From Kiritimatiellia bacterium (GTDB lineage Bacteria > Verrucomicrobiota > Kiritimatiellia > RFP12 > DVOR01), in the NCBI GenBank assembly GCA_017457555.1, contig JAFTHG010000069.1, positions 1 to 5,228 on the forward strand: a stretch of 5,228 nucleotides of DNA. The letters run 5' to 3'. The position numbers and the translations under genes are program-made. The notes under the pieces were generated by a model that was given only the letters and a program-made list of their open reading frames with translations, was not told the origin of the DNA and did not search any database. Positions 5,094 through 5,228 of this stretch are shown piece after piece (the first letter of the stretch is position 1; each line of letters starts with the position of its first letter).

Positions 5094-5228
5094 CAAAGCG
5101 TTAAATTTTGGGCGACAGCGAAATATACACCGATACCTCTTACAATCATTTGCATTTAATAACTTAACTTTTTCCTCTACCGTCGAGGGTAGTGTTAGTG
5201 ATTGGTTCTCCAAAATATCTTCTACCGC
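5091..5228 (-). CDS. Possible C-terminal end of an upstream gene, unknown function
   Basis: One minus-strand frame is open from the right edge to a TAA at 5091-5093, giving 45 residues (AVEDILENQSLTLPSTVEEK at the start, then a Cys/Arg-rich end finishing in KFNAL). Its stop falls inside the ribosome binding site of the next gene, as expected of an operon partner. The stretch D-I, L-P, E-K-V resembles residues 183-194 of the next gene's product, so it might be the tail of a third paralogue, but this is weak. A competing frame on the same strand is open from 5226 and stops at 5164 (21 codons including the stop). Either frame, or neither, could be the real gene end. Only the sequence beyond the window can decide. 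Confidence 0.35.
   Translation of the reverse strand, partial: AVEDILENQSLTLPSTVEEKVKLLNANDCKRYRCIFRCRPKFNAL

Noticed and set aside
5081..5155. ATG at 5155 as start of the 230-residue protein
   Set aside because: There is no ribosome binding site before it, and it would displace the membrane anchor from the N-terminus. The same bases are better read as the tail of another frame, and TAAGGAG precedes the ATG at 5080.
4381..5162. Shared ATGCAAAT at 4388 and 5155 as a trace of the gene duplication
   Set aside because: Only eight bases match exactly and the following codons diverge at once, so it does not support a duplication boundary.
5177..5192. Inverted repeat CTACC-GTCGAG-GGTAG near the right edge
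   Set aside because: A 5-base-pair stem with a 6-base loop is short enough to be chance, lies in an open frame, and has no T-run or known operator pattern.
1..5228. CRISPR arrays, tRNA genes, insertion-sequence ends, phage attachment sites
   Set aside because: No regularly spaced repeats, cloverleaf with conserved TTCGAATC-type arm, transposase motifs or long terminal inverted repeats were seen on reading both strands.

Overview
All genes supported here lie on the minus strand, so the window reads from its right end to its left. The organism is a bacterium with ordinary AGGAG-type ribosome binding sites, about 50% GC in the left two thirds, and exported carbohydrate-active enzymes. A family GH110 alpha-galactosidase, a PP-loop protein of the MnmA/ThiI-like type with a C-terminal NFACT-R_2-like tail, and a stand-alone CoaB would fit a host- or algae-associated anaerobe, perhaps of the Planctomycetota-Verrucomicrobiota-Chlamydiota group (Lentisphaerota/Kiritimatiellota). 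This placement is a guess from gene content, not a proof.

Right block (about 3612-5228, roughly 28-40% GC in the lines I counted). Two adjacent genes, 5080-4388 and 4388-3612, encode small membrane-anchored proteins of unknown function. They are paralogues: an ungapped stretch at residues 123-139 shares eight identical positions, followed by a T-x-x-L-W-x-[RK]-Y motif. They overlap by one base (TAATG). A third reading frame enters from the right edge and stops at 5091 inside the next gene's ribosome binding site. It may be the tail of the preceding operon member.

Spacer (3283-3611). These 329 bases contain no convincing gene. They mark the change in base composition and hold a purine-rich tract (pyrimidine-rich in the minus-strand transcript), a 16-base match to the conserved 16S rRNA segment after the V3 priming site, and two unconvincing small ORFs.

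Left block (1-3282, about 50% GC). Three closely spaced genes form a likely operon. The first is a PP-loop ATP pyrophosphatase, probably tRNA-modifying (3282-2302). The second is a secreted GH110 alpha-1,3-galactosidase with a right-handed beta-helix fold (2287-494). The third is a stand-alone phosphopantothenate-cysteine ligase, CoaB, cut by the left edge (476-1). The gaps are 14 and 17 bases, each with its own Shine-Dalgarno sequence. The outer two genes are housekeeping and the middle one is a secreted glycosidase, so the grouping looks like shared transcription rather than a shared pathway.

No tRNA, intact rRNA, CRISPR array, insertion sequence or clear intrinsic terminator was found. The least explained part is the low-GC paralogue pair on the right.
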